In this document: positions 1 to 9,876 of the stretch, one piece after another
How the letters are laid out: the number at the start of each line of letters is the position of its first letter
How positions within the stretch are numbered: position 1 is the stretch's first letter
Origin: Flavivirga rizhaonensis
GTDB lineage: Bacteria; Bacteroidota; Bacteroidia; Flavobacteriales; Flavobacteriaceae
Direction: 5' to 3'
Assembly (NCBI RefSeq): GCF_004791695.1
Contig: NZ_SRSO01000016.1
Span: forward strand, 1-64,000
DNA: 64,000 bases
Made by a program: the position numbers and the translations under genes
Notes under the pieces: generated by a model
Seen by the model: only the letters and a program-made list of their open reading frames with translations
Told to the model about the DNA's origin: nothing
Database searches by the model: none

Positions 1-14
1 ATCAAAATGGGTAA

Positions 15-140
15 TCAATAGCTCTGGCAAGAGAACTTTCAGTAGGTCAATATATGGATCCAATCTTCTTTTTTTTACAAAAATATCATTCTACTTTGAA
101 TTCACACACAACTTTTGGGATTGATCCATGGTTGAACTAA
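15..140 (+). pseudogene. C-terminal remnant of an unrecognised gene
   Basis: An open stretch of 41 codons ends at a TAA at 138-140 and reads like the tail of a real protein (ends FGIDPWLN). An in-frame TAA at 12-14 lies just before it and there is no good start. It is therefore either a fragment cut by the window edge plus a frameshift, or a decayed gene. I do not recognise the family. It converges on the GH85 gene. Confidence 0.3.
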
Positions 141-299
141 GAGGTTTTTAGATGCTTTAGTATCTAAAGCCAACATTATAAGTGTGAAATTTTAAAAAAA
201 ATAAATCAACATCTATACTTAAAAAATATTTCGAAATTTATTTTTTAAAAAACTAAAAGATACTATCGGCACATAACAATGTACTTTAATATTAAATTA

Positions 300-2297
300 T
301 TAGCGTATAATTATTTTCTTTGATGCTTCATGGCCGAAGCTATTTTTAAAGTTTAATATGTAAATACCTTTTGATAATGTGGAAGTATGTATGTCAAATA
401 CATTTTCAGATTGTATTTTAAAATTATTAATCAATTGGCTCTGTAAATTAAATAGTTTTGCATCAAGGTTTTTATTAGTGTCTAAAAAATAAATGTGTAT
501 CACATTTTCAACATCTTTTGGATAGCTAATAACTATTGTATCATCTAGTGATGAATGTTCAGTGACAGAAAGTGGGGCACCTTCATGTACTTTAATTGTT
601 CCGATATTTAATTTATAGTTTACTATAGTATTGTTTGAAGTAAAACGTAGACCAATTTTTGCCAATGTGCGACCGTTAAATGCGCTTAAAAGTTTAGTGT
701 TTAGTATCCAGCCTCTATTTCCATTTGGCGAAACATCTAAAATAATAGGTTGATTTATGGCGTCGTTAAAAGTTAGTAAGACTTCGACTTGCGAATTTTC
801 AACTAAGTCGTAATTATAAATAATATCAATTTTACTATTTTCTGTTAGTAATAGTCTGGTTTTATAGAGTTCTAAATCTATTGGAGTACTGGCTAATAAG
901 TCACCTTCAACAAGAAGAGAATTTCCTCCTTGATAAGCCAGATTAAAATCCCAAGAGCCTTTAAGCAGCGTATTTTCTGAAAACGCAAATTGCCACGTAG
1001 GTAGTATATCTTGTTCGTTCATATTATGCCAAGGTGCCGAACTGATTTCATTACCATCGCTAAACTTTTTTAATCCATGACCTGTATTGAAATTTGATTC
1101 AAAAGGTATTTGCGTAATACTAGAGGTTGCTGGGATCCAATGGGAAAATCCTTTAAACCCATCAGAATCTTCTACGGCTGGATTTCTGTTGGCTCCAGAA
1201 AATAGGTGTCGCTCTTGGTCATAGAAATTCAAGTAATCACTAGAATCTGTATTAAAATTGCTGTACTGGCTGTTATTGTATATACAGTTGGGGGCAAAAA
1301 GCCCTAAAGACGTGCGTGGTGTTGCAATGTCTTCAAATAGCCAACCCATCCAAGAATTCCCAACTGTTTCAAAATTTCCTTGGTTTCTAAAGGGCCAAAG
1401 GTCAACTCCTGTAAACACCTCAAATTTAGATCTATTAATTTCTATTGCTCTATTTTTAGATGCTATGGGAAATGTTGTTCCGAACCAAGAAAAATTAATG
1501 AACATATTACTGCTAACGCGTTGCTCAAAACCATTGCCAGCCTCTCCATCTTCATTATTTTGTATAAATGGGCTATTATTTGCGTTTAGTCTATCTTGCC
1601 AGTCAACTGTACCGGTAAGTAGCATTGCATCATACCACATAACTTCTTTTCCGAGTGCCTCTGTTTGTTCAGTTAAATCTCGCAAAAATGCATACATTAA
1701 TGCTGCAGTATTACTATCCGTGTTGGTTTCTTCATTTATAAACCAGCCATCAAATTTGTAATATTCCATAATGTCTATCATAATGGGGATGACAACAAAA
1801 TCACCATTAACATCTTGTTCTAAGAAATTAAGTAGAGTTTCTGTAGTACCTCCAAAGATATTAGGCGCAAAAAAAACGTTACCAAAAACTTTGACTCCGT
1901 TTTTATGAGCAGTATTTACCCAAGGTGATGACGGAAGCTGGATAGTTTGGTTTGAGGTTCCTCCAAACCAAATTAGTTTATCAATATATGCCCATTGCGT
2001 GAAATTATACAAATTGAATTGTGATTGCTCACCATTATAATTTGCAAAATTATTCATTCCATCAGGAAGATATGCAATTTCCATAGCATTGCTCAATAAT
2101 GGATTAAATTGAGTACTTTCATTAATAAACCGCGTTGCTAAAGGTTCAGTAGCTATTAAAGACGGATCTGCCGTAGGGTCATTTTGAGACCATACTTTTA
2201 GCTCATCAACGGTTAAGATATAAGGTGATGTATTAACTATTTGTGCATGAACTGTTAAATTTAAGAATAAAATAAAAAGGAATATTTTTTTTAGCAT
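300..2297 (-). CDS. Secreted GH85 endo-beta-N-acetylglucosaminidase with T9SS tail
   Basis: 665 residues. Residues 1-19 form a signal peptide ending HAQ. The body matches glycoside hydrolase family 85, which cuts the chitobiose core of N-glycans and leaves one GlcNAc on the protein. Visible family marks are the strand around HKNGVKVFGNVFF (131-143), the catalytic segment FDGWFINEET (182-191) with the Asn-x-Glu pair N188/E190, and MWYDAM (220-225). In this family the Asn orients the substrate 2-acetamido group and the Glu is the acid/base. The end (KGIYILNF, then a basic tail) is a type IX secretion sorting domain, so the enzyme is probably cell-surface or released. It is the last gene of the minus-strand SusCD locus. 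The family call is strong; the natural substrate is inferred. Confidence 0.85.
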   Translation of the reverse strand: MLKKIFLFILFLNLTVHAQIVNTSPYILTVDELKVWSQNDPTADPSLIATEPLATRFINESTQFNPLLSNAMEIAYLPDGMNNFANYNGEQSQFNLYNFTQWAYIDKLIWFGGTSNQTIQLPSSPWVNTAHKNGVKVFGNVFFAPNIFGGTTETLLNFLEQDVNGDFVVIPIMIDIMEYYKFDGWFINEETNTDSNTAALMYAFLRDLTEQTEALGKEVMWYDAMLLTGTVDWQDRLNANNSPFIQNNEDGEAGNGFEQRVSSNMFINFSWFGTTFPIASKNRAIEINRSKFEVFTGVDLWPFRNQGNFETVGNSWMGWLFEDIATPRTSLGLFAPNCIYNNSQYSNFNTDSSDYLNFYDQERHLFSGANRNPAVEDSDGFKGFSHWIPATSSITQIPFESNFNTGHGLKKFSDGNEISSAPWHNMNEQDILPTWQFAFSENTLLKGSWDFNLAYQGGNSLLVEGDLLASTPIDLELYKTRLLLTENSKIDIIYNYDLVENSQVEVLLTFNDAINQPIILDVSPNGNRGWILNTKLLSAFNGRTLAKIGLRFTSNNTIVNYKLNIGTIKVHEGAPLSVTEHSSLDDTIVISYPKDVENVIHIYFLDTNKNLDAKLFNLQSQLINNFKIQSENVFDIHTSTLSKGIYILNFKNSFGHEASKKIIIR

Positions 2298-2490
2298 TAC
2301 AGTGTCATTTGGTCTTTTATGATAAGGAATAAAAAAACTATTTGTTTATTACGTTATCTTAAAACTACTGAAATTAGTGGCTTCAGAGGGTTAGTAAATT
2401 AAATATTACATACTAGTATTAATATATTTGTGGAGTAATTTGTAAATATAGAAGTGCTTTATTTGCAAAACTTAATGGCGCGCTATAAGA

Positions 2491-2520
2491 GCGGGCTAAA
2501 TTTTAATTAAAATAGCCCGC
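2491..2520. terminator. Inverted repeat, probable terminator between two secreted-protein genes
   Basis: GCGGGCTA and TAGCCCGC form an 8-bp perfect GC-rich stem around an AT-rich loop that can extend the pairing. It lies just downstream of the 250-residue T9SS protein gene. The T-rich tail is on the plus-strand side, so polarity is not certain; it may act in both directions. Confidence 0.55.
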
Positions 2521-2554
2521 TTTTGATCAAACAAATAATTTATAGAGACAGAGC

Positions 2555-3307
2555 CTAATTTTTCACTATTTTTTTTGTTATTACACCATTCTCGTTATTT
2601 AAATATAAAAAATATAGTCCCTTTTTTAAACGGCTAAAGTCAATTTCTGATTGATTTGTTTCTTTTATTAATTGGCCTAAGCTATTATAAATAGTTACTG
2701 AATTAATGTTATCAACATTTTTTAAATACAAAATGTCGTTTACTGGGTTGGGATATGCTTCAACTTGTTTAAGTGAGTTCTCTGCAACATCCAGTACACC
2801 ATTAATAATTAAGTCATCATAAATACTGAAACCCATATTAGTGTCAGGGACACCAGCCGTGGGGTTTGACGCTAAAAGTGTTATTGTAAAAGAAGTTACA
2901 TCAGTCCAACTTAGTGTAGTGTTAGCGATGCCTAGAAAATTAGTCGTAGAGGTAACAGGGCTATTGCTTCCACCTGTAGGCGTTAAAGTATACTCAACAA
3001 TCTCATTAAAATCGAAATCACCAACTATAAGAGAATTAACCGTTACGGGTTCACTAAATGTAAATGTCGTTGTTGTAGCAGCATCATTGGTTATTAATTG
3101 GTTACCAGACATACCACCAAAGCCATTATAAGCGACCGTTGTGGACACACCTCCATCTACTGCATCTACGGTTACGGTTATTCCAGATACGGTTTGGGCT
3201 AAACCAGAAGGAGAACCTACGGAAATACTTTCAAAATCGAAAGTGATTTGTGCACTGATAGCATTAACGGCTAAAAATGCAAATAAAAGAGTCATTTTTT
3301 TAATCAT
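2555..3307 (-). CDS. Secreted beta-rich protein with T9SS sorting domain
   Basis: 250 residues. Signal peptide 1-19 (ends ISAQ). Residues 20-165 are Thr/Ser-rich and beta-like (starting ITFDFESI), resembling the PEP-CTERM/choice-of-anchor type of secreted domain, though I cannot name a family. The tail from about residue 180 (VEAYPNPVNDILYL ... ITKKIVKN) is a clear type IX secretion type A sorting domain. There are no catalytic motifs. It lies between the GH85 and protease genes, so a binding or adhesion role on the substrate is possible but unproven. Confidence 0.75.
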   Translation of the reverse strand: MIKKMTLLFAFLAVNAISAQITFDFESISVGSPSGLAQTVSGITVTVDAVDGGVSTTVAYNGFGGMSGNQLITNDAATTTTFTFSEPVTVNSLIVGDFDFNEIVEYTLTPTGGSNSPVTSTTNFLGIANTTLSWTDVTSFTITLLASNPTAGVPDTNMGFSIYDDLIINGVLDVAENSLKQVEAYPNPVNDILYLKNVDNINSVTIYNSLGQLIKETNQSEIDFSRLKKGLYFLYLNNENGVITKKIVKN

Positions 3308-3333
3308 AATCGTATGGTTTTTAGAGTTAATAT

Positions 3334-4353
3334 TTATTTTATTTTATTATTGTTAAGCGTTTCTGTAATCCATTTTTTGTGGCTAGATGTTCTGGTGAAC
3401 ATTGTTATGGCTCCATACTCAAAGTTTTTATTTCTATCATCGCTATAAGGGTCGGATTTCATTGTTAATGAAAGTAGACCACAGACTTTCCAAACACCAT
3501 CCATTTTTATAAAAAGTGGGCCACCACTATCTCCAGGAACAGATGTGCCTTCAAATTTTGTTGCTTTTTTCTTGCTATTACCTTCTCCTAAGAGGTCAAC
3601 AAAAAATTGGTGTGAATTTCCCTTTTTCAAAATATTAGACGTACATGTTGGATCATCAAAATCACAGGCTAACAAACCAGAGGGATGTAATTTTTTGGTA
3701 TTTACCGCTAATTCCATTTTTCTGTCTAACTTATTCTCTATAGCATGTCGTTTTGATAAATTTTGGGAAATATTAAATTTGTAATTGCCATAACCACCCA
3801 ACCAAATGGTTTTACCTAATGGCTCGTTTTTACTTGTATTGAGTATAGCTGGTGCAATATCTGTTATGGGGTCTTTTAATTTTAATAAACATAAATCGTT
3901 GCCCGCATAAAACCTTTCCGCTATATCTTTACCAAGCCAATCTGGGTGTATTATAATTTTTTCAACGCTGTGTTCTGTTTTTGGTTTGTTTGGATTTTCA
4001 CCTGTACAAATATTGAGAATGGTTGGTTGATCTACCTTTTTAGTTTCTTCATTGTAAAAATTATGTGCTACTGTAAGTATCCAATAAGGATCTATAATAA
4101 CTCCAGTGCCAATACCTGTATCAAATTTATTTTCTCTATTAAATCTAATTGCCACAACTGATGAAAAATCGGGGTATTTATTAGTATTAAAAGGAGGTTT
4201 GTTTTCCCCAATAATTTCATATTCTGCAATTTCAATGTCATGACGTATTCCAAATGTAGTCACTTCTTGCGCACTTAATTTGGCAAAAAATAGGCTAATA
4301 ACTATACATATTAAAATGCGTATTGGTTTAGATATGTTATTTGTTTGGGTCAT
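3334..4353 (-). CDS. Exported trypsin-like (S1 family) serine protease
   Basis: 339 residues. A hydrophobic export segment covers about 11-28 (ends LSAQ). The chymotrypsin-fold catalytic triad is visible: H97 in LTVAHN, D153 in GNDLCLLKL and S276 in PGDSGGPL. Four Cys after residue 115 could form disulfides. The N-terminal IGTGVIID strand is typical of S1 proteases that need no propeptide cleavage. No T9SS or lipobox tail is seen, so periplasmic location is most likely. It sits just downstream of three TlpA-like genes (4 nt from the nearest) and upstream of GH85, consistent with glycoprotein breakdown. Confidence 0.8.
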   Translation of the reverse strand: MTQTNNISKPIRILICIVISLFFAKLSAQEVTTFGIRHDIEIAEYEIIGENKPPFNTNKYPDFSSVVAIRFNRENKFDTGIGTGVIIDPYWILTVAHNFYNEETKKVDQPTILNICTGENPNKPKTEHSVEKIIIHPDWLGKDIAERFYAGNDLCLLKLKDPITDIAPAILNTSKNEPLGKTIWLGGYGNYKFNISQNLSKRHAIENKLDRKMELAVNTKKLHPSGLLACDFDDPTCTSNILKKGNSHQFFVDLLGEGNSKKKATKFEGTSVPGDSGGPLFIKMDGVWKVCGLLSLTMKSDPYSDDRNKNFEYGAITMFTRTSSHKKWITETLNNNKIK

Positions 4354-4357
4354 ATAA

Positions 4358-5548
4358 TTAGTTCTTAAATATGTCTTTAAGTATATTATCTAGAGATTTT
4401 CCTCGTAATACATCTCCTTTTTTAATAATCTTTCCTTCAGGGTTTAAAAGAAAAAACCCAGGAAAACTAGAAACATTATATGTTTGACGAACTCCGTTAC
4501 GATTGCTCAGAGGATCATGTACTTGAATTCCGGCAGGATTATACTTTAACAATGATTTTTGCCACTTCTCTATATCAGGATCAGAATGAATACCCAAAAT
4601 TTTAAATGGCTTGTCTTTATATCGCTCTTTAACTTCTTTTAAATGTGGAAATTCTTTGATGCACGGCACGCACCACCACGTCCAAAAATCTAGTAGCACA
4701 TAATTACCTTGTAATGATGATAAGGATATATCATTTTCTTTACTGTCTTTTAATGTAAAATCTGGTGCCATTTTTCCTGGAATGGCTCTGTTGATTTTAT
4801 CAACTTTTTGTTCTATTTTATGGTAGTAAGGGTGATGCTTATATGCACTTTCATCAAGAGCTGTAAACATTTCTAGAAGATCATTTTCATTTTTTGGTGC
4901 AGGGACCAAAGTGTTATAATCTATTTCACTTTCCATGAGTGCTAATGATGCAACCGCAGTTGGGTGTTCTAAAACAAATGATTTTCTTAATCTATTTATC
5001 TTTGTATCATAGGTTATGGCTAGATTACGGATATCATTAGGTATAACATTTTTACCATTATTTCTATATTCATGATTGTGATCTGACCAGACTTCTTTTA
5101 AGGGATTGAAATCGGGCAATAATCTTATACTATCTCTCTTTTTTCTATATGCAGTGAGTAATTTGTTATTAGGTGAGCCAGTAGCTGTCGTTTTTACAAC
5201 TTTAAATGATTGGTTTTCAAATAATACCTTTTCAGTATCAATAACAATATTTATGTTTCCATTTTCAAGAAGAAAAGTTTCTGTGAACACCTTATCATTA
5301 ATCGTTAATGAAATTGATGAAGGTGGTACCGCTAAAGTGCCTGAGAGTTTAAATCTACCATTCTTTATAGTGCTTTCAATAGCGCTTTGGGTTATTGAAA
5401 ATTCACCATCAACAAATTCACCCAACCCACCAAATTTAATTGTGCCACTTTCTAGTCCATTAACCCTACCAGTAATAGTAAAACTATTTAGGTCTTGTTT
5501 ACAGCTTGTAAAAATAAGGATAGATATGACTATGAGTTGTTTTATCAT
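4358..5548 (-). CDS. TlpA-like thioredoxin lipoprotein with DUF4369 N-domain (copy 3)
   Basis: 396 residues. A lipoprotein signal with Cys16 in FTSC is present. Residues 22-125 match the DUF4369 beta domain that precedes many Bacteroidota TlpA/ResA-like proteins. Residues 258-396 are a thioredoxin fold with active site WWCVPC (C293, C296) and cis-Pro region SSFPGF. The role is thiol-disulfide exchange outside the cytoplasm. It is the third of three tandem paralogues; gaps of 6 nt upstream and 4 nt to the protease gene indicate one transcript. The redox partner is unknown. Confidence 0.85.
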   Translation of the reverse strand: MIKQLIVISILIFTSCKQDLNSFTITGRVNGLESGTIKFGGLGEFVDGEFSITQSAIESTIKNGRFKLSGTLAVPPSSISLTINDKVFTETFLLENGNINIVIDTEKVLFENQSFKVVKTTATGSPNNKLLTAYRKKRDSIRLLPDFNPLKEVWSDHNHEYRNNGKNVIPNDIRNLAITYDTKINRLRKSFVLEHPTAVASLALMESEIDYNTLVPAPKNENDLLEMFTALDESAYKHHPYYHKIEQKVDKINRAIPGKMAPDFTLKDSKENDISLSSLQGNYVLLDFWTWWCVPCIKEFPHLKEVKERYKDKPFKILGIHSDPDIEKWQKSLLKYNPAGIQVHDPLSNRNGVRQTYNVSSFPGFFLLNPEGKIIKKGDVLRGKSLDNILKDIFKN

Positions 5549-5554
5549 TATGGC

Positions 5555-6718
5555 TTATTTCATTAAAAAGTTATTTAATTTTAGTTCTAAGTCTTTAGCA
5601 TCCATATTTTTGGCTATTATTTTTCCTTCAGGGTCAATGAGATATGTTGTTGGAAAGGCAAGTACTTTATACAGATTATAACTAGAATTTTTATCAGTTA
5701 TATTAGTGTCTATTACCTGTGGCCAAGGGAGTTCATGTTTAGCTAGAGCACCTAACCATTTCTTTTTATTAGGATCAGCATGTACACCTACAATCTCAAA
5801 ATTTTGTGTTTTGTACTTTTCCCTTAATACTTTAAGATGTTGAAATTGTTTGATGCATGGGGCACACCAAAAAGCCCAAAAATCCAATAAAACATATTTT
5901 CCTTTAAAGGATGAAAGCGAAACAATATCCCCATCTGAATTTTCTAAAGTAAAATCTGGTGCAGTTGCACCTGCTGCTAAACGCTTAATACCATTGATAA
6001 TAGTTTCTGTTTTTTTGTAATACAGGTGACTTGCTAATTTTTTATCAAGAGCTTGAAACAATGTTATCTTATCCTGAAGTGTAAGCGGGGATAAATCGGA
6101 AAGGTGATTACTAAGAAGAGTTAAGGCGAATTCTGAGCCTGGGTTTTCAAAAATAGATGACATTATAATAGCCTTTTTTCTATTTTCCATTATTGGCAAA
6201 AACTCTTCTTTATACTTTTTTAGAGCTTTGTTTAATACTTCTTTGGATGGGTTGCTCCTTATTGTACGATAGTAATCTTCTAGACCTGCAGGTTTTTCTA
6301 TAGAATTTAGTTTTTTATAATATTCTATAAAAAGATCAGTATTTTTTGTGCCACTAACTGAAGGAGCAAGACCTATGGTCATCCAATTCTTATTTGACTC
6401 AGCCACTTCAGACACATCCATTACAAAATCTGTTTTACCTTCGTCTAGGAAAAAATCAGTATAAGTTTTTCTTCCTAACTTAAATTTAATACGGTAGTAC
6501 ATTGGTGGCGTTTGCAATGTCCCTTTTAACTTAAATTTTCCGTTTCTTACTTTAGCTTGGTTAATAAGTTCCTCGTCATCATTAGTATTTTCTTCTATCA
6601 TATAAAGACTGGCCTTACCATTCTTCATCCCTTTTATCTTACCTTTTATGATATACTTATTTTGCCCTATAGATGTTATAGCGAATAATAGAATCAGTAT
6701 GTATATGAATTTTTTCAT
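5555..6718 (-). CDS. TlpA-like thioredoxin protein with DUF4369 N-domain (copy 2)
   Basis: 387 residues from the start at 6718 (MKKFIYIL). I chose this over an ATG 27 nt upstream because it puts the signal peptide at the N-terminus and leaves a 16-nt gap instead of an overlap. The signal peptide ends near TSIGQ with no lipobox Cys, unlike copy 3. A DUF4369 domain is followed by a helical linker and a thioredoxin fold with FWCAPC (C285, C288) and the cis-Pro segment LAFPTTYL. Extracytoplasmic thiol oxidoreductase, substrate unknown. Confidence 0.83.
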   Translation of the reverse strand: MKKFIYILILLFAITSIGQNKYIIKGKIKGMKNGKASLYMIEENTNDDEELINQAKVRNGKFKLKGTLQTPPMYYRIKFKLGRKTYTDFFLDEGKTDFVMDVSEVAESNKNWMTIGLAPSVSGTKNTDLFIEYYKKLNSIEKPAGLEDYYRTIRSNPSKEVLNKALKKYKEEFLPIMENRKKAIIMSSIFENPGSEFALTLLSNHLSDLSPLTLQDKITLFQALDKKLASHLYYKKTETIINGIKRLAAGATAPDFTLENSDGDIVSLSSFKGKYVLLDFWAFWCAPCIKQFQHLKVLREKYKTQNFEIVGVHADPNKKKWLGALAKHELPWPQVIDTNITDKNSSYNLYKVLAFPTTYLIDPEGKIIAKNMDAKDLELKLNNFLMK

Positions 6719-6734
6719 TGAATATCTACGTACT

Positions 6735-7871
6735 TTATTTTTCAAAAATTTGCTTTAGTTTTTCATCCAATTCATCATCTTTAAAGTGCTTACCGACAAT
6801 TTTTCCTTCTGGGTTTAATAGGTAAACTGTTGGCAGTGCTATTACATTATACAGTCCACTTACAGAATTTTTAGCCTTTGGATCAACCTCAAAACCTTGT
6901 ACTCCTGTTGGTGCGTGTATTTTAATCGCATCTAACCATTTTTGTTTATTTGGATCTGCATGAATCCCAAAAACTTCAAAACTTTCTGCTTTATATTTTT
7001 TACGTAATTCTTCTAAATGCGGAAATTCTTTAATACAGGGTTTACACCAATAAGCCCAAAAGTCTAGCAAAACATAATTGCCCCTATAGGAAGATAGTGT
7101 GATGTCCTTATCATTTATGTCTTTTACTTTGAAATTTGGAGCAATAGCACCAATCATTAGGGGTTTGATTATAGAAATATATTCCCGTACTGTTTTATAG
7201 TAGGGGTGTGTTTCTAAACTTTTATTTAGACTTAAAAAGAAGGTCTCTATTTCCTGATCGGTAAAAGATGACATAAATGTACATTCTTCATTTATAAGTA
7301 ATAAAGTGTAAGCACAGTTTAAGTTGTCTTTGATGAAATCTTTTTTTATGTCGTAAACTTCTTGTTTAAATTTTGGAAAAACATTGTTGTAAAGATGCTC
7401 TAATTCTTCATTTGTTGATTTTGTTTGACCATTTAAATTTTTGTAATAATCAATAAAGGTTTCACTTGTAGATAAAGCATGTATTCTGTCCTCATACAAT
7501 GTTTTAACATCGTTATTAGGTGTGCCATTTATCTTCGCTTTTAATAAGCGTTCCCTAGTGTTAGCTCTGATGGTTACATTGCCGTCTGCGATAATATTTA
7601 TTGTCCCTTCTTCTATAAATAATTCAATAAGCATATCCTCATTTAACTGAAGAGATGCTAGTAAGGGATGTTCTGGCGATTCACCTTTTAATTCTAAGAT
7701 CCCTTTTTTAATGGCTCCTTCATTTACAAGATCTCTATTATTCCCATAGATATCATGTGTGTAGAGCTTAGCAGGACCATCGCTGATATGGGTTAGGTTA
7801 CCAATTATGGTATATTTGCTTTGAGCAAAACCGACCAAAGTAAAAAGGTATATAAATATCGCTTTCTTCAT
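6735..7871 (-). CDS. TlpA-like thioredoxin protein with DUF4369 N-domain (copy 1)
   Basis: 378 residues. Signal peptide 1-17 (ends GFAQ). DUF4369-like N-domain (20-125), helical linker, and thioredoxin fold from about 240 with active site YWCKPC (C276, C279) and the cis-Pro segment IALPTVYL. The three copies differ in the residues between the active-site cysteines (KP, AP, VP), which in this family tune redox potential, so they may have different partners. First of the trio in transcription order. Confidence 0.84.
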   Translation of the reverse strand: MKKAIFIYLFTLVGFAQSKYTIIGNLTHISDGPAKLYTHDIYGNNRDLVNEGAIKKGILELKGESPEHPLLASLQLNEDMLIELFIEEGTINIIADGNVTIRANTRERLLKAKINGTPNNDVKTLYEDRIHALSTSETFIDYYKNLNGQTKSTNEELEHLYNNVFPKFKQEVYDIKKDFIKDNLNCAYTLLLINEECTFMSSFTDQEIETFFLSLNKSLETHPYYKTVREYISIIKPLMIGAIAPNFKVKDINDKDITLSSYRGNYVLLDFWAYWCKPCIKEFPHLEELRKKYKAESFEVFGIHADPNKQKWLDAIKIHAPTGVQGFEVDPKAKNSVSGLYNVIALPTVYLLNPEGKIVGKHFKDDELDEKLKQIFEK

Positions 7872-7912
7872 AGTTGCATTAAAAATTTATTGTTTTAAGT
7901 CATACCTAAAAA

Positions 7913-8683
7913 TTAAGGGTTTGCTGTTATTCTAATATTATTTATACCTATTGGTAGCAATTCACCCGCATTCTGTTCTAATAGAATCAAGCTTAAATTC
8001 ATAATATTTGTATCTGGATTATACAGACCATTACCTTCAATAAAACTAGGGATGAAATTTAAACAGGTATAACTTTGTGTCAACACCGTTACTGTGTTGT
8101 TAGAGTTTAGGGTAATAGTGGTAACAGGCGCTTGATCACAAATACCCGTACCAAGGTCAAAAATATCCCCTATTAATACAATATCACACCCATTAGCTTG
8201 TCCTATTATATTGAATGTTCGCTCAAAATTAGTATCAATATTAGATACGACATTAAGTACACCATTCCATGGTGAGGAGTCTATTAATGGATCGCATACA
8301 CCTGCCGTTTCTTTAGTAATAGTTACTGTTGCAGATTCTGTTGCATTATTTACGCTGGCCAATACTTGTACTACTACCGACACTTTATCATCTGTTTGAA
8401 AATAGGTATCATCCGTAACTGTAAGTTCTCCATTTATCCTGCCTACACTAATAATATCGTTAGGTGTTTGGCTAAGAATGGTATAATTGATATCCTCGCT
8501 TGCATTAGATGTAGCACTGACTAATCCTACAACATCATTAGCTCTTAAATTATAATAAAATGTCTTCTCTACATCAGGGAAGTCAATAATGGTTTCCATA
8601 GTATCATCATCAGAGCACGATTGAAAAAATATAGTAGCAATACTCAAAATAATGTAGATGCTTTTTTTAATATTTTCATTCAT
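7913..8683 (-). CDS. Surface lipoprotein, short paralogue of the neighbour
   Basis: 256 residues from the start at 8683 (MNENIKK), chosen over an upstream ATG at 8716 because it gives a normal lipoprotein signal with lipobox FFQSC followed by acidic SDDD, a surface-export type signal in Bacteroidota. One cadherin-like beta domain (about 35-125) is followed by a C-terminal beta domain. It aligns end to end with the next gene but lacks that gene's calcium-repeat insert. Likely a surface glycan- or peptide-binding partner of the SusCD pair; the ligand is unknown. Confidence 0.7.
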   Translation of the reverse strand: MNENIKKSIYIILSIATIFFQSCSDDDTMETIIDFPDVEKTFYYNLRANDVVGLVSATSNASEDINYTILSQTPNDIISVGRINGELTVTDDTYFQTDDKVSVVVQVLASVNNATESATVTITKETAGVCDPLIDSSPWNGVLNVVSNIDTNFERTFNIIGQANGCDIVLIGDIFDLGTGICDQAPVTTITLNSNNTVTVLTQSYTCLNFIPSFIEGNGLYNPDTNIMNLSLILLEQNAGELLPIGINNIRITANP

Positions 8684-8718
8684 AGTTTTTCTATTATAAA
8701 CCGACATACCAATCATTA

Positions 8719-9864
8719 TTAATTTAGAGGAGTTATTAAAATTTCACTTGTAAAAGTGAAACCACTACTCATAATTTGTAGCTTAACGCGTATAGTTTTA
8801 GATTCTTCGGTATATGTTCCATCAACCAACGAGTTAATTATGTCAGGTGGTGTAGTACAGTCGTAGTTCTGACTTTCTACGATAACTCTTCCCTCTTTAA
8901 CATTAGGTACAAATTGTTCTAATTTAATTGTTGTGGTTGGCGGATTTTCACAATCACCAAAAGACAGGATATCTCCAATTAAAACAAGTTCTCCACATTC
9001 GGCATTACCAGTAATAGGTCCTAGCACATCGAAAAGTTCATTACCGATAAGAGTCTGTACTTTTAAAGAACCTTCCCAAATCGAAGTATTTATATAATAC
9101 AATGGGCAGTCTGAGTTCGTATAAGGGTCTGTACCATCCATTAGTTCTGTACTATTTATTACACCGTCTTGATCGCAGTCGGCATCCAACCATAGTGGAT
9201 TAATTGGGTCATAATTTGCATATCCTGGAAATTGCTCAGGAAAGCATGGATTTAGTCGTTCAGGATCAATATTATCATTTATACCATCACCATCCGAATC
9301 TGCATTGTAAGGGTTTGTACCTTCCGAAATCTCATCACCATTTGATATTTGGTCAGCATCACAATCCGAGATTTTCCATATTCTGTTGTTTGGGTTATAA
9401 TCAGTAAAATCTTGATTTTGATCTGGCGAACATGGGTTATATATATCAGAATCTATGGTGTCTAAAACACCATCACCATCGATGTCCTCAACACCTTCTA
9501 CTTGTATAGTTATTGTGGCTGTTTCAACCAAACCGTTGGCACTGGCTCTTACTTCCAAAACAACACTTGTATCTGTATTAGAATTTAAAAGCGTAAAATC
9601 TTCAACAATAAGATCACCATTATTGGGGTTGATCCGAACAGCACCACTAGGTTGTTGGGAGATTATTGCATAGTTAATATTAGCGTTGTTACTAGTTGAA
9701 GCCCTTACACTGCCTAAAATATCTCCAGAAATTACCATAGAGAATTTTTTTGTTACAAAATCAGGAAACGTTAATGTAATAACGTTATCATCATCCTTAT
9801 TACATGATAGGATAATGATGGTAGTCATTAATAACAAAAAATTAAAAATTTTAAAACGTTTCAT
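8719..9864 (-). CDS. Surface lipoprotein with thrombospondin type 3 calcium repeats
   Basis: 381 residues. Lipobox ILSC with acidic NKDDD after the Cys. Residues 30-130 are the same cadherin-like domain as the neighbouring 256-residue lipoprotein. Residues 130-250 carry Asp-rich calcium-binding repeats (DIDGDGV, DSDGDGINDN, DCDQDGV) typical of thrombospondin type 3. The C-terminal domain (about 255-381) again matches the neighbour. The pair is therefore a duplication with an inserted calcium stalk. It follows susD by 12 nt, the usual position of a surface glycan-binding protein. Confidence 0.72.
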   Translation of the reverse strand: MKRFKIFNFLLLMTTIIILSCNKDDDNVITLTFPDFVTKKFSMVISGDILGSVRASTSNNANINYAIISQQPSGAVRINPNNGDLIVEDFTLLNSNTDTSVVLEVRASANGLVETATITIQVEGVEDIDGDGVLDTIDSDIYNPCSPDQNQDFTDYNPNNRIWKISDCDADQISNGDEISEGTNPYNADSDGDGINDNIDPERLNPCFPEQFPGYANYDPINPLWLDADCDQDGVINSTELMDGTDPYTNSDCPLYYINTSIWEGSLKVQTLIGNELFDVLGPITGNAECGELVLIGDILSFGDCENPPTTTIKLEQFVPNVKEGRVIVESQNYDCTTPPDIINSLVDGTYTEESKTIRVKLQIMSSGFTFTSEILITPLN

Positions 9865-9876
9865 ATTACTATCTAA

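Noticed and set aside
1258..1761. 167-residue open frame opposite the GH85 gene
   Set aside because: It is antisense to a strongly supported enzyme and has no domain of its own.
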